A stretch of 64,000 bases of DNA, taken from assembly GCA_946122785.1 (NCBI GenBank), contig CAMGYJ010000008.1, forward strand, positions 52,338,963-52,402,962. Direction: 5' to 3'. Under the pieces are notes generated by a model. The model had not been told where the DNA came from, did no database searches, and saw nothing but the letters and a program-made list of their open reading frames with translations. The translations under genes and the position numbers were made by a program. This document shows, piece after piece, positions 9,857-21,151 of this stretch; the first letter of the stretch is position 1; each line of letters starts with the position of its first letter. Origin of the DNA: Linum tenue (Eukaryota; Streptophyta; Magnoliopsida; Malpighiales; Linaceae).

Positions 9857-12440
9857 TGTAATTTAATTTGGAGATTTGTGAAGATGTATTTCTATTTTTT
9901 AGAAATTGTTCTAATATTCGTTTTAATTAAATAAAAATATTTCCGAGGGGTTTTTAAGGGTTTGATAATTTTCCAGGGTATAGGTGCCCATGATTGACAT
10001 GGGAAAATTATTGTCCAAAGTTATAAGAAGATTCAAGTTAGGTGAAAAATTCGTCCAAGATAAAAATAATTAGGAAAATAGTCGATTTTGAAGGGAGTAT
10101 TTCTAGAATTTTTAAAGGGGGTTAAGGGACCTTCGAGTGAGGTTTGAGGATGGGACTTTGAGTAGAGGGTGTCTGGGTAGATAAAAAGGAGACTTTTAAA
10201 TCGAGAAAGGTTGTCTTAGAGTATGAACTTCTTATTAATAGGTGTCCTGGGATAATCCGGCTAAGGAGGGAAAGAAGGCGAGAAAGTTAGCAGTCGATGG
10301 AAGTTCGTAGTCTCGCGTGATGAAGAGGTTCACACCGATTAGTAGGAGGGGAAGAGCTGCGTCTATTAGAGGCGGAAGGAAGGCCGAGAACTCGACATCG
10401 GTGATCGCAACTGGCGGGGGTAAAGTGATGGAGAGGCCCCGACCCTATCCTCCTAGACGACCCGGGGTGTCGGCAGTTCGAAGTTGGCCGCTGAATTGTG
10501 GCCCAAGGAGGGACCTTGAAGAGAATGGCGGCGGAGCTCCAATGGTTAGGGTCGTTGAAGAGGAAGACGATGAACCGATAGAGGAGGAGCCAAAAGAGGA
10601 AAAACGCGCGGGGCTTGAGCGTGAGAATGCAGACATTGATGCGACTAAAGAGGTGAGTGTAAAAGGGGTAAAATCTCTGTCGTAGGTCTTTTAGTTTCCG
10701 CTTTTCGTTCAATTTATTAGTTAGTTAATTTTTCTAGTGTGCGCGATATGTGTGTGAGGCATCCCACCGCCTGTAAGGGTGGAGGCACGCGTTGTGCTAT
10801 GTATGAATGTATGTGATGTTGTATGGATTGATGGTATGAGGAACCCCCGGGCGGTTGGGTCACTGCTGGACGGCGAGACTATCCACTCATGGAGTACTTT
10901 ACTTCATTTTACGATATATAGGCTCCATCTGTATAGATATCATCTACACCCGGAAAGCCGTATGCTTTGGAAGAAGCTTGTACAGTTTGGGAAGAGGTTT
11001 TGATTGATCAAAAAGAAGAATCTAACGCAGTAGTTGACGGGCCTGGACTGGAAGGCGAGATGTAACGCAATGCCATTGCCGAGTTTGGGTATGCAACCGG
11101 ACGACGAGACGTAACGCGGTTGGCATACTAGGGTAGGGACACCGGTCGGCGAGACGTAACGCGGTGGTCCCTTGTGTTGGTGTCTATGGATTAAGAATAT
11201 AAGTAAGGGAATTCTAAAGATAAGATAAGAGTAGAGATCTCTTATAGACTGTTTGATAGTAAAGTTTAAAGGATGAAAGTGAGAACGACTTTCGTCTAAG
11301 GAATGCATTCCCCTAATAATGCGTTTAGTAAGGAGTTTGCCTAGGGCAAAGACCTTAGGAAGTAACGACGAGACTGACCCCTTCTCACTCACCAGGTTGA
11401 GGATAGTCTAGCAGAAGTGGATCATGAGAAGAAGCAGGGCCAGGCGAGCAGCAGTACCAGCGTCGACGGGATATCGGGAAGCTCGTGAGGAGTCAATTTA
11501 GATTAGTTAATTATTCTGTTTCATGGTTATTAGTATAAACAGGAGATTCCGTGTTAAGTCGTTTTAAGTGTTTGAGATTGAGAATTTTGCCCAAGTGTTG
11601 GGTTTTTCGTTAAAAATTCTTAAATGAGGTCGGTTTGTTTATTTTAAAAAGTTGTTTGGGTTGCTCCGGAGTAACCGGTTTTTGGTTTGAGTTAAGGTTT
11701 GGTTTTTGAAAAGAGACGGGACGTGTCAGTAAGAGAGTAAGCCTCTCTTCTAGAAGAGGCTAAGGAAGTTTTGGTTGATTTTCCATATCTGCCGGAGATT
11801 GTATATCGGAGCCGGATCTTGTTAATGAAGGATCATGTTTTTTTGCATAAAGTTCTAGGTCATATTCAATGTAGTAAAAGAAATTTTGTTGGTTACTCTG
11901 CTCTATTTGCATTCATTAGTATAGTGTCAAGTTTAGTTAAAATGAAGAGGAAAGATGAGTTTTTTCTTCTTTAGATTTGCATTTCAAACACAACTATAGT
12001 GACAACTGAGAAATGTGGCGCCTAATTGAGATGTATGGAATAACATGCCATACGATTATATGATACTAGTATAAGCTCGCACGCTATTGCTTCGCATGTG
12101 AGCAACAACATGATATTTTGTAGAGTAATTGTTTAAATAATGTTGATATGAAAGTAGATGGATTTTATTCCATTCTTAATCTTTCTTTCCATGAGTTTGT
12201 CATCTATAACACCATGTGGTCGGCTAAGCGATAAACTTTCAGAAGAGAGAAGAGTCGTCGAGCAAATGATTTATATTTTGAAACTTCTCTCACGACAATA
12301 TTGTTCAGTTTGTATTCTTTTAGCCTTGTTTCTATTAAATTTTCTTGATTCTCCTTTTTATGGATTTTTGACGCTGATCGCAGGTTTGAGGAGGTTCAAC
12401 TCGCATTGACTGGTCCGAATTAGATTGAATACCATGGGTT
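9857..12440. other. Noncoding stretch with gypsy-LTR-like text
   Basis: No gene is supported. The region 10240-11500 has features common in chromovirus LTRs: GGGATAATCCGG at 10249, purine-rich blocks, and a repeated GACGAGACGTAACGC motif near 11101 and 11149. A 122-codon frame at 10317-10685 is low-complexity and unsupported. No TG..CA ends or TSD could be fixed, so I leave it as a probable degenerate LTR. Confidence 0.35.
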
Positions 12441-13690
12441 TGGGTTCAATTAGCATTCTTTTTTCTTTTTGACAAAAGATAATCATATATTGATAAGAAA
12501 ATAGATAGTTACATCCTGGAAGTTAACCAAGCCATAAAATCAAAGAAGCGCCTCGCAATCAGATACAAATGAAGGGCCTTTTTAGCCACCAAATGGGCTA
12601 CCCTATTACTACGTCGACCACCAAACCGCATAGAGAACCCACTATGGTTGGATAAACAATTCAGAACTTCTTCAAGGAGAGCTCCAGCCCGGCTATCCCT
12701 CGTATCCGCTTGGTTGATTTTATCAATAATCATCGTCGCGTCCCCTTCAAACTGCATCTGGTCACACCCAGTCCCGCTACACCAAAGAAGCGCTTCCCGG
12801 AGCGAGAGGATCTCAACAAGCATAGGGTCATCAATCCCAGCAAACTGGACCCTTTTAGCAACCATTCCTCCGGCCGAGTGGGACGCAAACTTAACTGCCC
12901 CATCCCATAGACACACAAACGGAAAAGGGGGAGCAGTATCCCCTGCAGGTTGATTAACCGCGGGCGGGATTCGCTGCACCCTAATGGTAGGTAAACTTAT
13001 CCATTCATGGTACTGCTGATGATACTGCCTCATAAGGGCTGGGATCCCAAATTGCTTGCCTTCAAAGACAACCCAATTACGAGAACGCCAAATTCTCCAA
13101 AGGACAGCAACAACGGCCATTACCAACTGAGGTTGGTGAATAAGCGACAACAATTTTTAAGGAATAGGGGGAAAGTATGTCGAGGTAGCCCTTAGCCAAG
13201 ATGCTCCAGCCTCTCATAATCCCACAAAGCCCTAGCAACTGGGAAATCTAGGAACAAATGCTTCATCGTCTCAGACTCCGACCAACAAACCGCGCATCGA
13301 GGATGAACCTGGACGTCCCTCTCCATTAGAGCTTCAGTGGTAGGCAGGATCCGGTTAAAGATTTGCCACACAAATACCTTCAGCTTAGGGGAGATCGGAG
13401 TCTCCCATAGTCAAATCCAACTGGGTTTATCCATCCAACTCTCAAGCAAACGCTACCTCCCACTCTTTTTATCCAACAAAACTGCTCAATGGTAGGCAGA
13501 CTTCACCGAGAAAACCCCATCTGCCGTGTCATGCCAAACCAGACGATCTTCCATAGTATGAAGCAGCGGGGCAGACCGACCATTACCAATTTGCCATCTA
13601 ATGCCTTTCTCCAACAGCTGTGCCCAAATAGGACGCTTTGCCACCCCCAGGACTTGGCTATTCAGCTTATTGGGTTCGGACAGAGGTGAT
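12440..13690 (-). mobile_element. LINE (L1-type) 3' fragment, minus strand
   Basis: A 214-codon frame at 12509-13153 reads as the terminal RNase H-like (RVT_3) domain of a plant LINE ORF2, with LREALLW, FEGDATMIIDKI and SNRVAHLVAKKAL. Upstream on the same strand (13160-13420), broken frames give the zf-RVT segment (VFVWQIFNRILPTTEAL, then HPRCAVCWSESETMKHLFL). The order zf-RVT then RNase H and the lack of an intact RT show a 5'-truncated LINE. The T-rich run near 12455-12470 may be the remains of the poly(A) tail on this strand. Confidence 0.8.
12509..13153 (-). pseudogene. LINE RNase H domain (ORF2 C-terminus)
   Basis: The frame is open for 214 residues. It carries the plant LINE RNase H signature: an acidic residue near the LREA motif, a FEGDA motif and the C-terminal NRVAHLVAKKAL helix. 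It is the best-preserved part of the LINE fragment and is not an independent gene. It is also not a host RNase H1, because the hybrid-binding domain is missing and zf-RVT sequence lies directly upstream. Confidence 0.75.
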
Positions 13691-13849
13691 ATATGCGTTT
13701 ATATCTATATACTCAAACTAAACGGCCAACCAAAACCATTCGGATCCTCCTTGCTTTGAATCGTGTAGCATAACCGATCCAAAATTATAATAGCAGTGCA
13801 AGAGGTTGATCCCTTACCTTAAACCGTAATCATCTGCTTGTTGTTGAAG

Positions 13850-14125
13850 GGAATAGCTATTGCGCTTACGTCGTCCCGTTTACCACTCATAACTCCGGTG
13901 AACAGGTTACCCCCTCCGCATTGATTGATGCACAGCTTTCTTTTGTGTCGAGCGGCGACATTAAGGGAAAGGGAATGAAATTTGGGTTAATGCTAAATGG
14001 CTGCCCAAGAACCGCTCTTCTTCGGGTTTTATTTTAGTAAATAATAATAATGTAATAAACTAATAATAATTATTATTATTCTTAATTCATGGTTGTCTTC
14101 TTCGTACATAACCGTCAATCCAAGC
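13850..14125. repeat. Left copy of ~275-bp direct repeat flanking truncated gypsy
   Basis: This copy aligns with 17012-17290 at roughly nine in ten positions by eye, starting GGGAATAGCTATTGCGC and ending in ACATAACCG(T/G)CAATCCAA. Both copies include a short open frame (GKGM[KE]FGLMLNGCPRTAL) and an AT-rich TAATAA tail. The source could be a host gene fragment; I do not recognise it. Confidence 0.8.
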
Positions 14126-15723
14126 GTCCAGGTAGTCTATTTGAGTTTGACCAAAAGCACATTTGGATGGTTTCGCATATAGAGAGTTGGCACTCAGGAT
14201 AGACAGAACTGCTACCAAATGCTTCTTGTGACTGTCCTGATCTGGACTATAGATCAGTACGTCATCAAAGAATACTAACACAAATTTCCTGAGATGAGGG
14301 CTAAAAATCCTGTTCATAAGTGCCTGGAATGTTGTCGGGGCATTTGTCAACCCAAAAGGCATCACAGTGAATTCATACAACCCCTGATGTGTCCTGAATG
14401 GTGTTTTATATTGATCAGAAAGGCTCATTCTGATTTGATGGTAGCCAGACAACAAATCCAACTTAGTAAAGTACTTTGACCCTCTGAGTTCATCCAACAA
14501 ATCATCAATCACTGGTATAGGGAATTTATCCTTGATGGTCAGATCATTAAGCTTCCTGTAATCCACACAAAAATGCCACGATCCATCCTTCTTAAGCACT
14601 AACAACACATGGGAAGCATAGGGACTCCTGCTGTGCTGTATGTATTGAGATTCTAGCATCTCTTTCACCAGCCTATCCATCTCATTCTTCTGTGGAATTG
14701 AGTAACTGTATGGCCTGAGATTAACTGACTGTGAATTAGGTAGCAAGGGAATGGTATGATCACATTCCCTTGATGGGGCAAGGACCGAGGCTTCCCAAAT
14801 ACGTCACTGAATTCCTGTAAAACTGGTGCCAAAAACTCAGTTGTGTTATAAGTAGTGGTAGTTTTTGCTCCTGTTAAGTTGCACAAAGGATCCACCTCCT
14901 CCAAACTACAAAGCTGTCCCACAAAAGCCTCCTCAGAATCGTCCCACCATTTCTGCAAACGCTTTCCCGAGATCAACTTGCATTGAGCCATATCCTGCAG
15001 CCCTTGTAACATCACTTCCTGCCCTTCCCAATCAAAGAACAAACGGATTTCTATGAAATCAAATTTAACAAGGCTAATTGTTTTAAGCCAATCCAAACCC
15101 AGCACAACATCATTCAATCCCAAACTCAAAATTCGCATATCAAATTGAAACTTCCTGCCATGCATTTCCCAACCAAACCCCTTGCACACTAACTGGCTAA
15201 GGAGCACAGTACCATCAGCTAGTTTAACTCGAAGTGGATGACTGGCAGGAACCAGCTGACAGTGGAGGGCCCGAGCTTTCCTCTCACTGAGGAAAGTGTG
15301 AGTACTACCCATGTTGACGAGAATGAATATTTTGTCCTGTTTAACCTTGCCCTGTACTATCAGAGAATTCGCCACCCCTCCACTATTGAGAGCCTGCATC
15401 GACACTTCTTCCAACTCTGGTTGCATAGATTCCAAACCGGGGTCCAACACTTCTTCCTCCTCAACCGCAGTCCACTCATCGTTGCTGATCTCCTCGCCTT
15501 CAGCTTGTAAGACATTGAGCTGTTTCTTTGCCCCACATACATAGCCAAAAAAATACATGTCACCACACTTATAGAAGACCCCCCCCCCCCTTGTCCCACT
15601 ATTATTCGGATTCACCATGGGAGATTTGGCCCCGCCAACAGGTCTTACACTAGGACCTTCCCAACGACGAGGCTGAGGAGAGGTGGTGCTATTGGAAACC
15701 CCCAAAGGGCGATTAGGAACCAC
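14087..15723 (-). pseudogene. gypsy protease and partial reverse transcriptase
   Basis: A degraded zinc knuckle (YKCGDMYFFGYVCGAKKQLN) near 15560 is followed by a retropepsin-like region at about 15370-15100. There the expected Asp-Ser-Gly is read as Asn-Met-Gly (ILVNMGSTHTFLS), so the catalytic Asp is lost. RT follows in another frame from 14746, with KLDLLSGYHQIRM, MPFGLTNAPTTFQALMN and the catalytic FFDDVLIYS. It ends at LDAWIDGY, where host-like repeat sequence takes over. Confidence 0.8.
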
Positions 15724-15735
15724 ATGACTACCACG

Positions 15736-16743
15736 TCAGTTCTTCTGATGGGCCGCATTAGATTCTTCCTGCAGCTGAGCCAACTGGAAAGCATCCGCCA
15801 GGGATTGAGGCTTCCACATCTGTAACACAGGGCGTAATTCCTCTTCCAAGCCGCTTATGAAGCTGCTAATGAAATAGATCTCATCTAAGCACGGATTAAA
15901 GCGATCCATGAGCGAGCGCAATTCTTCGAACTTCTCTTGATACTCCGCCAACGATCCCTGTTTCTTAAGCTTGTTAAATTCAACAACCACACCTCCATAA
16001 GTACGATTCCCAAACCGTTGACACAACGCGGCTACGAACTCCTCCCATACTATAACCTGCCGCCCAATTTTCCACCCCTCAAACCACATATCTGCACGAC
16101 GCTGGAAGTAAATCACCGCTAAATTCACCTTCTAGTGATCAGGAATGAAATAAATCTCAAATAATTTCTCGCATTTCCTCGTCCATTCTCGTGGATCTTC
16201 GCCATTAAAGGAGGGAAAGTCAAGACGGGGCAGTTGATGATTGTTACCTAGGGTTGGAGCTGGAATAGCCTCCCGCTCAGCAACTGGATGAAACGGAGCC
16301 TGAACCCTAGGTGCCTGCGCCACGGTACGATCAACTCCCCTGAAACCTTGGTGTGGAAGAGGAAGAATGCCTCAAGCACCATTTCGGTCAGCCAGCGGTC
16401 CCGCCGCACCGACAATGGGGCCCGGTGGCCGGGGATGAACAATCAATTGAAGCATCTCGTGGATTTCCTGAGTAAAATTCCCAATTCGAGTATCCAGACG
16501 ATCCTCCAGTTAGGTCAAACGAGTAGCTGTGCCTGCCTCCATGGAACCGAGACGAGCTGTAAGATTAACAAATTGTTGAGAATAACTGTCCAATCGAGTC
16601 ACTACGTCCTGCAATAGATTCGCTTGTGATGTGACAGAGCTCCGGACGTCGGCGATCCGATCGTCCAATTCCCCTTGCGCCTGCGTCGTCGACGCCAATA
16701 ACCCGGCGAGTCGCTCATCGAAGGAACCTCGCGTCGTCGCCAT
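15736..16743 (-). pseudogene. gypsy gag, interrupted
   Basis: The start codon at 16743 lies about 25 bp after the primer binding site. The frame gives an N-terminal coiled region (DERLAGLL, SQQFVNLTARL), then after stops the gag core: LDFPSFNGEDPREW at 16240-16190 and the retrotransposon-gag domain with FGNRTYGGVVVEFNKLKKQG and LMDRFNPCL at 16128-15736. A nonsense codon at 16131-16133 separates FIPDH from KVNLAVIYF. Gag would form the virus-like particle shell; this copy cannot. Confidence 0.75.
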
Positions 16744-16780
16744 GACTGAATGAAGCCAAGCGAAGGCTCTGATACCACCT

Positions 16781-17011
16781 TGTAACCCCTGGAGAGCTAG
16801 AGTAGGCTTGGCAAGAACGAATTGGAAGAATGAGTAGAGAAGAAGATAAAAATCAAAGGAGAGGAAGAGGGAGAAGAAGAGAGAAGAGAGAGAAGGTAAA
16901 GTTTATTGATCTATAAAGTTGGTTACAACGGTTACCCCACTCATCAATTCTACACAATTACCCCACTCATCACTCAACTTCTATTATTTACACTTAGTCC
17001 CGACTGTTACA
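16781..17011 (-). repeat. Short LTR of truncated gypsy
   Basis: The 231-bp LTR is bounded by TGTAAC and GTTACA. On its inner side the sequence continues as AG + TGGTATCAGAGCC at 16779-16767, a perfect tRNA-iMet primer binding site on the minus strand. Confidence 0.8.
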
Positions 17012-17290
17012 GGGAATAGCTATTGCGCTTACGTCGTCCCGTTTACCACTCATAACTCCGGTGAACAGGTTATCCCCTCCGCATTAATTGATGCCCAGCT
17101 TTCTTTTGCGTCGAGCGGCGGCATTGAGGGAAAGGGAATGGAATTTGGGTTAATGCTAAATGGCTGCCCAAGAACCGCTCTCGTTAGGGATTTATTTTAG
17201 TAAATAATAACAATAATGTAATAATAATAATAATTATTATTCTTAATTCACAGTTGTCTTCTTCGTACATAACCGGCAATCCAACAGTCC
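17012..17290. repeat. Right copy of ~275-bp direct repeat flanking truncated gypsy
   Basis: This is the partner of 13850-14125. It starts directly after the terminal base of the LTR at 17011. Confidence 0.8.
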
Positions 17291-17317
17291 ATTATTATGG
17301 TCGAACCTGAACCCAAG

Positions 17318-17575
17318 GCACCGATTTTCTAAACCCTAACCCGAAGTTTGATTTAATGAAAAACAAAAATTGACCGTTGAGATCGGCCGGAGCTCATCTA
17401 ACCACATCTAACGGCTAGATTATATATATGGTAATGACTGGTGTACGTCAGGCGTATAGTATACAACAGGTGATCTAGCCGTTAGATGTGGTTAGATGAG
17501 CTCCGGCCGATCTCAACGGTCAATTTTTGTTTTTCATTAAATCAAACTTCGGGTTAGGGTTTAGAAAATCGGTGC
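17318..17575. repeat. Perfect 103-bp inverted repeat with 52-bp spacer
   Basis: 17318-17420 and 17473-17575 are exact reverse complements over 103 bp as far as I can check base by base. The outer ends are GCACCGATTTTC and GAAAATCGGTGC. Transcription would give a long perfect double-stranded RNA, which suggests either a recent event or active gene conversion. Confidence 0.92.
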
Positions 17576-17699
17576 ATGGGGTTTATCCATTAGAGGTTAG
17601 GGTATAGTATCATACCCCAAACTCGATTTAATTCATGGTCTAGATAGAGATATCTCACTAGTAGTACCTGACGTATAGTATACGCCTGACGCACACCAG
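17437..17699. mobile_element. Small TIR element, MULE-like
   Basis: CTGGTGTACGTCAGGCGTAT at about 17437 and its near complement ending at 17699 form inverted repeats of about 27 bp. The motif (CTGACGCATAG-like) recurs in the TIRs of the Pack-MULE at 36106-37600, so the two probably belong to one family. The right arm of the 103-bp hairpin lies inside it and the left arm outside, so the insertion may have split a pre-existing repeat. Confidence 0.5.
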
Positions 17700-17700
17700 T

Positions 17701-17762
17701 CTGACCCATATATATATATATATGCGGTACCCCGGATTTCACCCGGGGTACCGTAGAACTTC

Positions 17763-17840
<78 letters not shown>
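17701..17840. repeat. (TA)n microsatellites around a short perfect palindrome
   Basis: TA runs at 17709-17722 and 17766-17840 flank CGGTACCCCGG...CCGGGGTACCG at about 17724-17752, a strong stem-loop with a 6-base loop. Apparent IYIYIY frames are microsatellite artefacts. Confidence 0.85.
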
Positions 17841-17841
<1 letters not shown>

Positions 17842-18378
17842 CAGGAATCAAATGTACATATAAAAGCAAGGACTGTTCAGAGACAAAATCTCCACTTCAA
17901 TGAATCAAGGCCTCTCTAAAGCCCTTCACATGACCAGATATATATATGTGTATATATCTAACGTCAGGCATACTGATAACAACAAGAAATACATAATTGG
18001 TAACCAACCAACCAACCTATCATGTAGTATACACGATGCATGCATGGAAGATTGACATTGGAATTAATTAACGTCAAATATATTGAACCCTTGCCATTGA
18101 CAAAACACAAACCAATACCTGGAGACCAGCAGTATATTCCCTCGCAGGTAGAGAAGTTAGGAACCGAATTCCTCAGGCTTTTCTTTGTTCTCTCCAGAAT
18201 CCTTGTGCATTTGATTCATCATCGTGGGAATGGTACAGGAATTGAGTTCTTCTCTCTAATTAACCATTCAAATTTATCCGAATTTGTGATTCGAAATCCA
18301 TTTGTTTATTGCATACGCCTTCAACGTACTCTCCACTCCAGAATCCATTTTCGAGAAATAACACTCTAAGATTGTCAG
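17841..18378. other. Noncoding flank of the hAT insertion
   Basis: No supported gene. ATAACACTCTAAG at 18357-18369 is complementary to CTTAGAGTGTTAT near 21016, so the two sides of the hAT insertion (18379-20958) may have formed a small inverted-repeat element before it landed. Confidence 0.35.
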
Positions 18379-20958
18379 CAATGTAGTCAAAATCCCGATT
18401 TTAATCTTAAAATCTTACGATTTTACGATCTTACCTATGGGTTCCGATCCTGATTTTACTGTAAAATCTTTGAACCTTAAAATCCCATAAAATCCCGATT
18501 TAAAACTCTAAAATCCTTAAAATCTACGATTTCTACGATTTTGTACGATTTCAAGGTTCATATCAATTGGATCAAAATTAGGCCGGTCAAGGGGTTCTGC
18601 CCATGAACCGAGTCAAGTTAACTTCCCCCAACCCAACATAATGAACAACACAACCCCAACCCGATAGTTAACCCTCAATTTATTTTCATTCTCTTCCTCC
18701 TATCTTCCTCTTTCGCACGTCGGCGCCCAACTCCTTCAATCAACGATATTTTCCACCCTCCCAATTAGATTGTAGTTTGTTCCCCACCACCCTCACAATA
18801 ATCCAAATCTCCATTACATTGCAAGCTTTTGTTCATCTCCCAATCCTTCAGCACCACTAACCCGACCTTCACTACAAGAAAAACATGATTTAGTGTCGGT
18901 TATTTTATGCGTTTAATGTCGGTTTTAACCGACACAAAATAAATTAGTGTCGGTTCATTTAACCGACACGAAACCTGCCGACACTAATGATATTTATGTC
19001 AATTTTGGACAACCGCCGGAATAACCGACACAAATGGCTTTTGCGTCGGTTATATTGTGTCGGTTCAACCGACACTAAATATTTTTCATTAAAATGTATT
19101 TTCATAATTGAAATATTATTTGTGTCGGTTGAACCAACACTAACTAACCGACGCTAACTGTTATTTTTTTATAAAAAAAACTTCCAGTTCGCCGTTGACC
19201 GGCTGAACTAGAATTGACGCCGTCAAAATAGCCTCTCCGCCAATAATGACCCCCGCCTCCGATTCAGAATCTCGATTCCCCTGTTTGCGACTCCCTTGCC
19301 TTCAGCCTCCGCCGCCTTCAGATTCAGAATCCCTTGCCGGCGGATCTAGATCGTCGCCGGATTACGATTTATGGGCAGATTTGGCGAAGAAGAAAAACGG
19401 ATTCAGACAAACCCAGAACCCCACGTCTCTTTCCCTCTTCATCCGTCAACCCAGAACCCAGGAAACCCAGAATCCCATAACCACAAGTCTCTTTCTCTCT
19501 CCCTCCATCGACGCAGAACTGAGAACCACGAGCACCGCCGACAGACAGAAGAAAAGTAGGGCTTCTCCACCGATGCTTCTGGTCTCTAGCTAGATCAGAC
19601 TCTTGAACCAAATCCCTGCCAAAAAATCCAATCCCATCCCCATCCGACAAAGACAATCCCCAAACCTAGCAAATTCAACCCTCTCGCTTCGTCGCGCCGA
19701 ATTGGACCGCCGGCGTGAAAAGAGGAAGTGGCGACGTTGGCGGCTCATCTCCACTTCATCGTCGCTGGCAGGATCGGACCGCGTGGCGTGAAAAAAGGAA
19801 GCGGCAACGTTGGCAGCTCATCTCTACTTCGTCACTAACTAAATCGAATGACAGAACCCATCAATCGAAAGCCGCAAAATTTAAAAATTGATGGCGTTTG
19901 CTCCTTCTCCAAGGCGTGGGGAAGTTGGGTGGTGGGGGAGGGAAGCTTGGTTGTTGAGGAGGAGGAAGAATCGTAGCGGCGGAGGTCTCTTCGCCTGGTT
20001 CTCTGCGGAAGAAGAAGAAGAAGAAGAAAAAGAGGGGCTTTGGGTGAGACTTGAGAGGCGTGAGAAGATGGAGATGGGTAGATGGGGATGTGACCAGAAG
20101 AAGTTGAAATAATAAGGGGGAAATTTGGGCGCTTGATTGAATTTCTTGGAGCCATAGATATTTCGTTCAAAATTCAAAATCGAATGAAAATAGTGTCGGT
20201 TAAACCTTAAACCGACAAGAATTGGCTTAAGATCGTGTCGGTTAGAGCCTAAACCGACATCAATCACCTAAAAATTGTGTCGGTTCACCTTAACCGACTT
20301 AAAGTTTCAAATAATTGTGTCGGTTGTGTAACCAACACAAATCATCGACGCAAATAGGTTTTTAGTGTCGGTTAAATGAACCGACACAAGACAACCGACA
20401 CTAAACCCCTGTTTTCTTGTAGTGCTTTTATCAATTAAGAAGGGAATGCATCAATCAATGAGTTATCTTTGCCAGATGATGGTAATCAAGAAAATATGAT
20501 TAATGGTGAAAGTACTTCAAATGATCATAAGAGTAATGATATTAGTCCTCAAACAAATAGACAACGATATTGAGAGTGAGGGTGAGGGTGAGGATGATGA
20601 CGATGATGTGTAAGCGATGTTAATGTTGATCCTAACGATCTTATGTGATTTTCTACTCTTAACAATTAATTAAGTGATATCTATAATGTTTCAGGTTGCT
20701 TATTTGTGTGTTTCTATTATGTACAAGAAAAATATATGGATTAGTTGTGTTTATTTAGCAAAAACACTTATCTTGGGAAGTAATTATGCTTTATGTGGTT
20801 GATTGTTATTCAGGATATGCATGTTTATTACTATCTAGTGTTTTAAGTGTTTATTTTAATATGAACGTTAAAATCTTACGATTTTACGATTTTAATCTAC
20901 GATTTCGATTCTACCTCAGTTTTCGATTTTACTTAAAATCTAGATTTTGACTGCATTG
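18379..20958. mobile_element. hAT element with 8-bp TSD, carrying a nested CACTA
   Basis: The element begins CAATGTAGTCAAAATC and ends GATTTTGACTGCATTG. It is flanked by ATTGTCAG at 18371-18378 and 20959-20966. The 8-bp duplication and imperfect short TIRs are diagnostic of hAT. Subterminal AAAATCCCGATTTT-type repeats occur at both ends. The interior outside the nested CACTA (20428-20620) has an acidic, serine- and asparagine-rich decayed frame that may be a transposase remnant; no intact transposase is present. Confidence 0.85.
18870..20424. mobile_element. Non-autonomous CACTA (En/Spm) element with 3-bp TSD
   Basis: The 1555-bp element runs from CACTACAAGAAAA to TTTTCTTGTAGTG with CTT duplicated at 18867-18869 and 20425-20427. 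Subterminal regions carry many GTGTCGGTT/AACCGACAC repeats in both orientations, typical transposase binding sites of the family. The centre (about 19240-20110) is GC-rich and gene-like but has no frame I recognise, and there is no TNP2-type transposase. Confidence 0.9.
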
Positions 20959-21151
20959 ATTGTCAGGAAACTGGTATGGAGAGAATCGGGTTGAAGGCGT
21001 GATTAATCACTCTCCTTAGAGTGTTATTTGCCCCCACTACAAATTGCTGGTAGGCTCGAGCAAACCACCCCCAGGAGTCCCTTCAATTCTAAGTCTGGAA
21101 GCAGCAATCTTGCAGACTTCTGTGTTTGTGAAATAGAGAAGGAAAACGGAA

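Larger units (their letters stand above)
14087..17011 (-). mobile_element. Truncated Ty3/gypsy element (LTR, gag, PR, RT only)
   Basis: Read on the minus strand the order is LTR (17011-16781), PBS, gag, zinc-knuckle remnant, protease and reverse transcriptase. It then stops abruptly near 14110 inside RT, without RNase H, integrase or a 3' LTR. The short LTR suggests a Reina-like chromovirus, but I cannot assign the clade. Several stops and substitutions show it is dead. The 275-bp repeats on both sides begin exactly at the LTR edge on one side and at the RT break on the other. Confidence 0.85.

Noticed and set aside
10317..10685. 122-codon plus-strand frame with an acidic tail
   Set aside because: Low complexity with no recognised domain, in sequence that looks like a gypsy LTR.
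16919..17200. 93-codon frame over the right 275-bp repeat
   Set aside because: Half of it is LTR sequence and the rest is a repeat I cannot place; there is no start context or homologous family.
17633..17919. Frames rich in Ile-Tyr repeats
   Set aside because: These are a translation of the (TA)n microsatellite.
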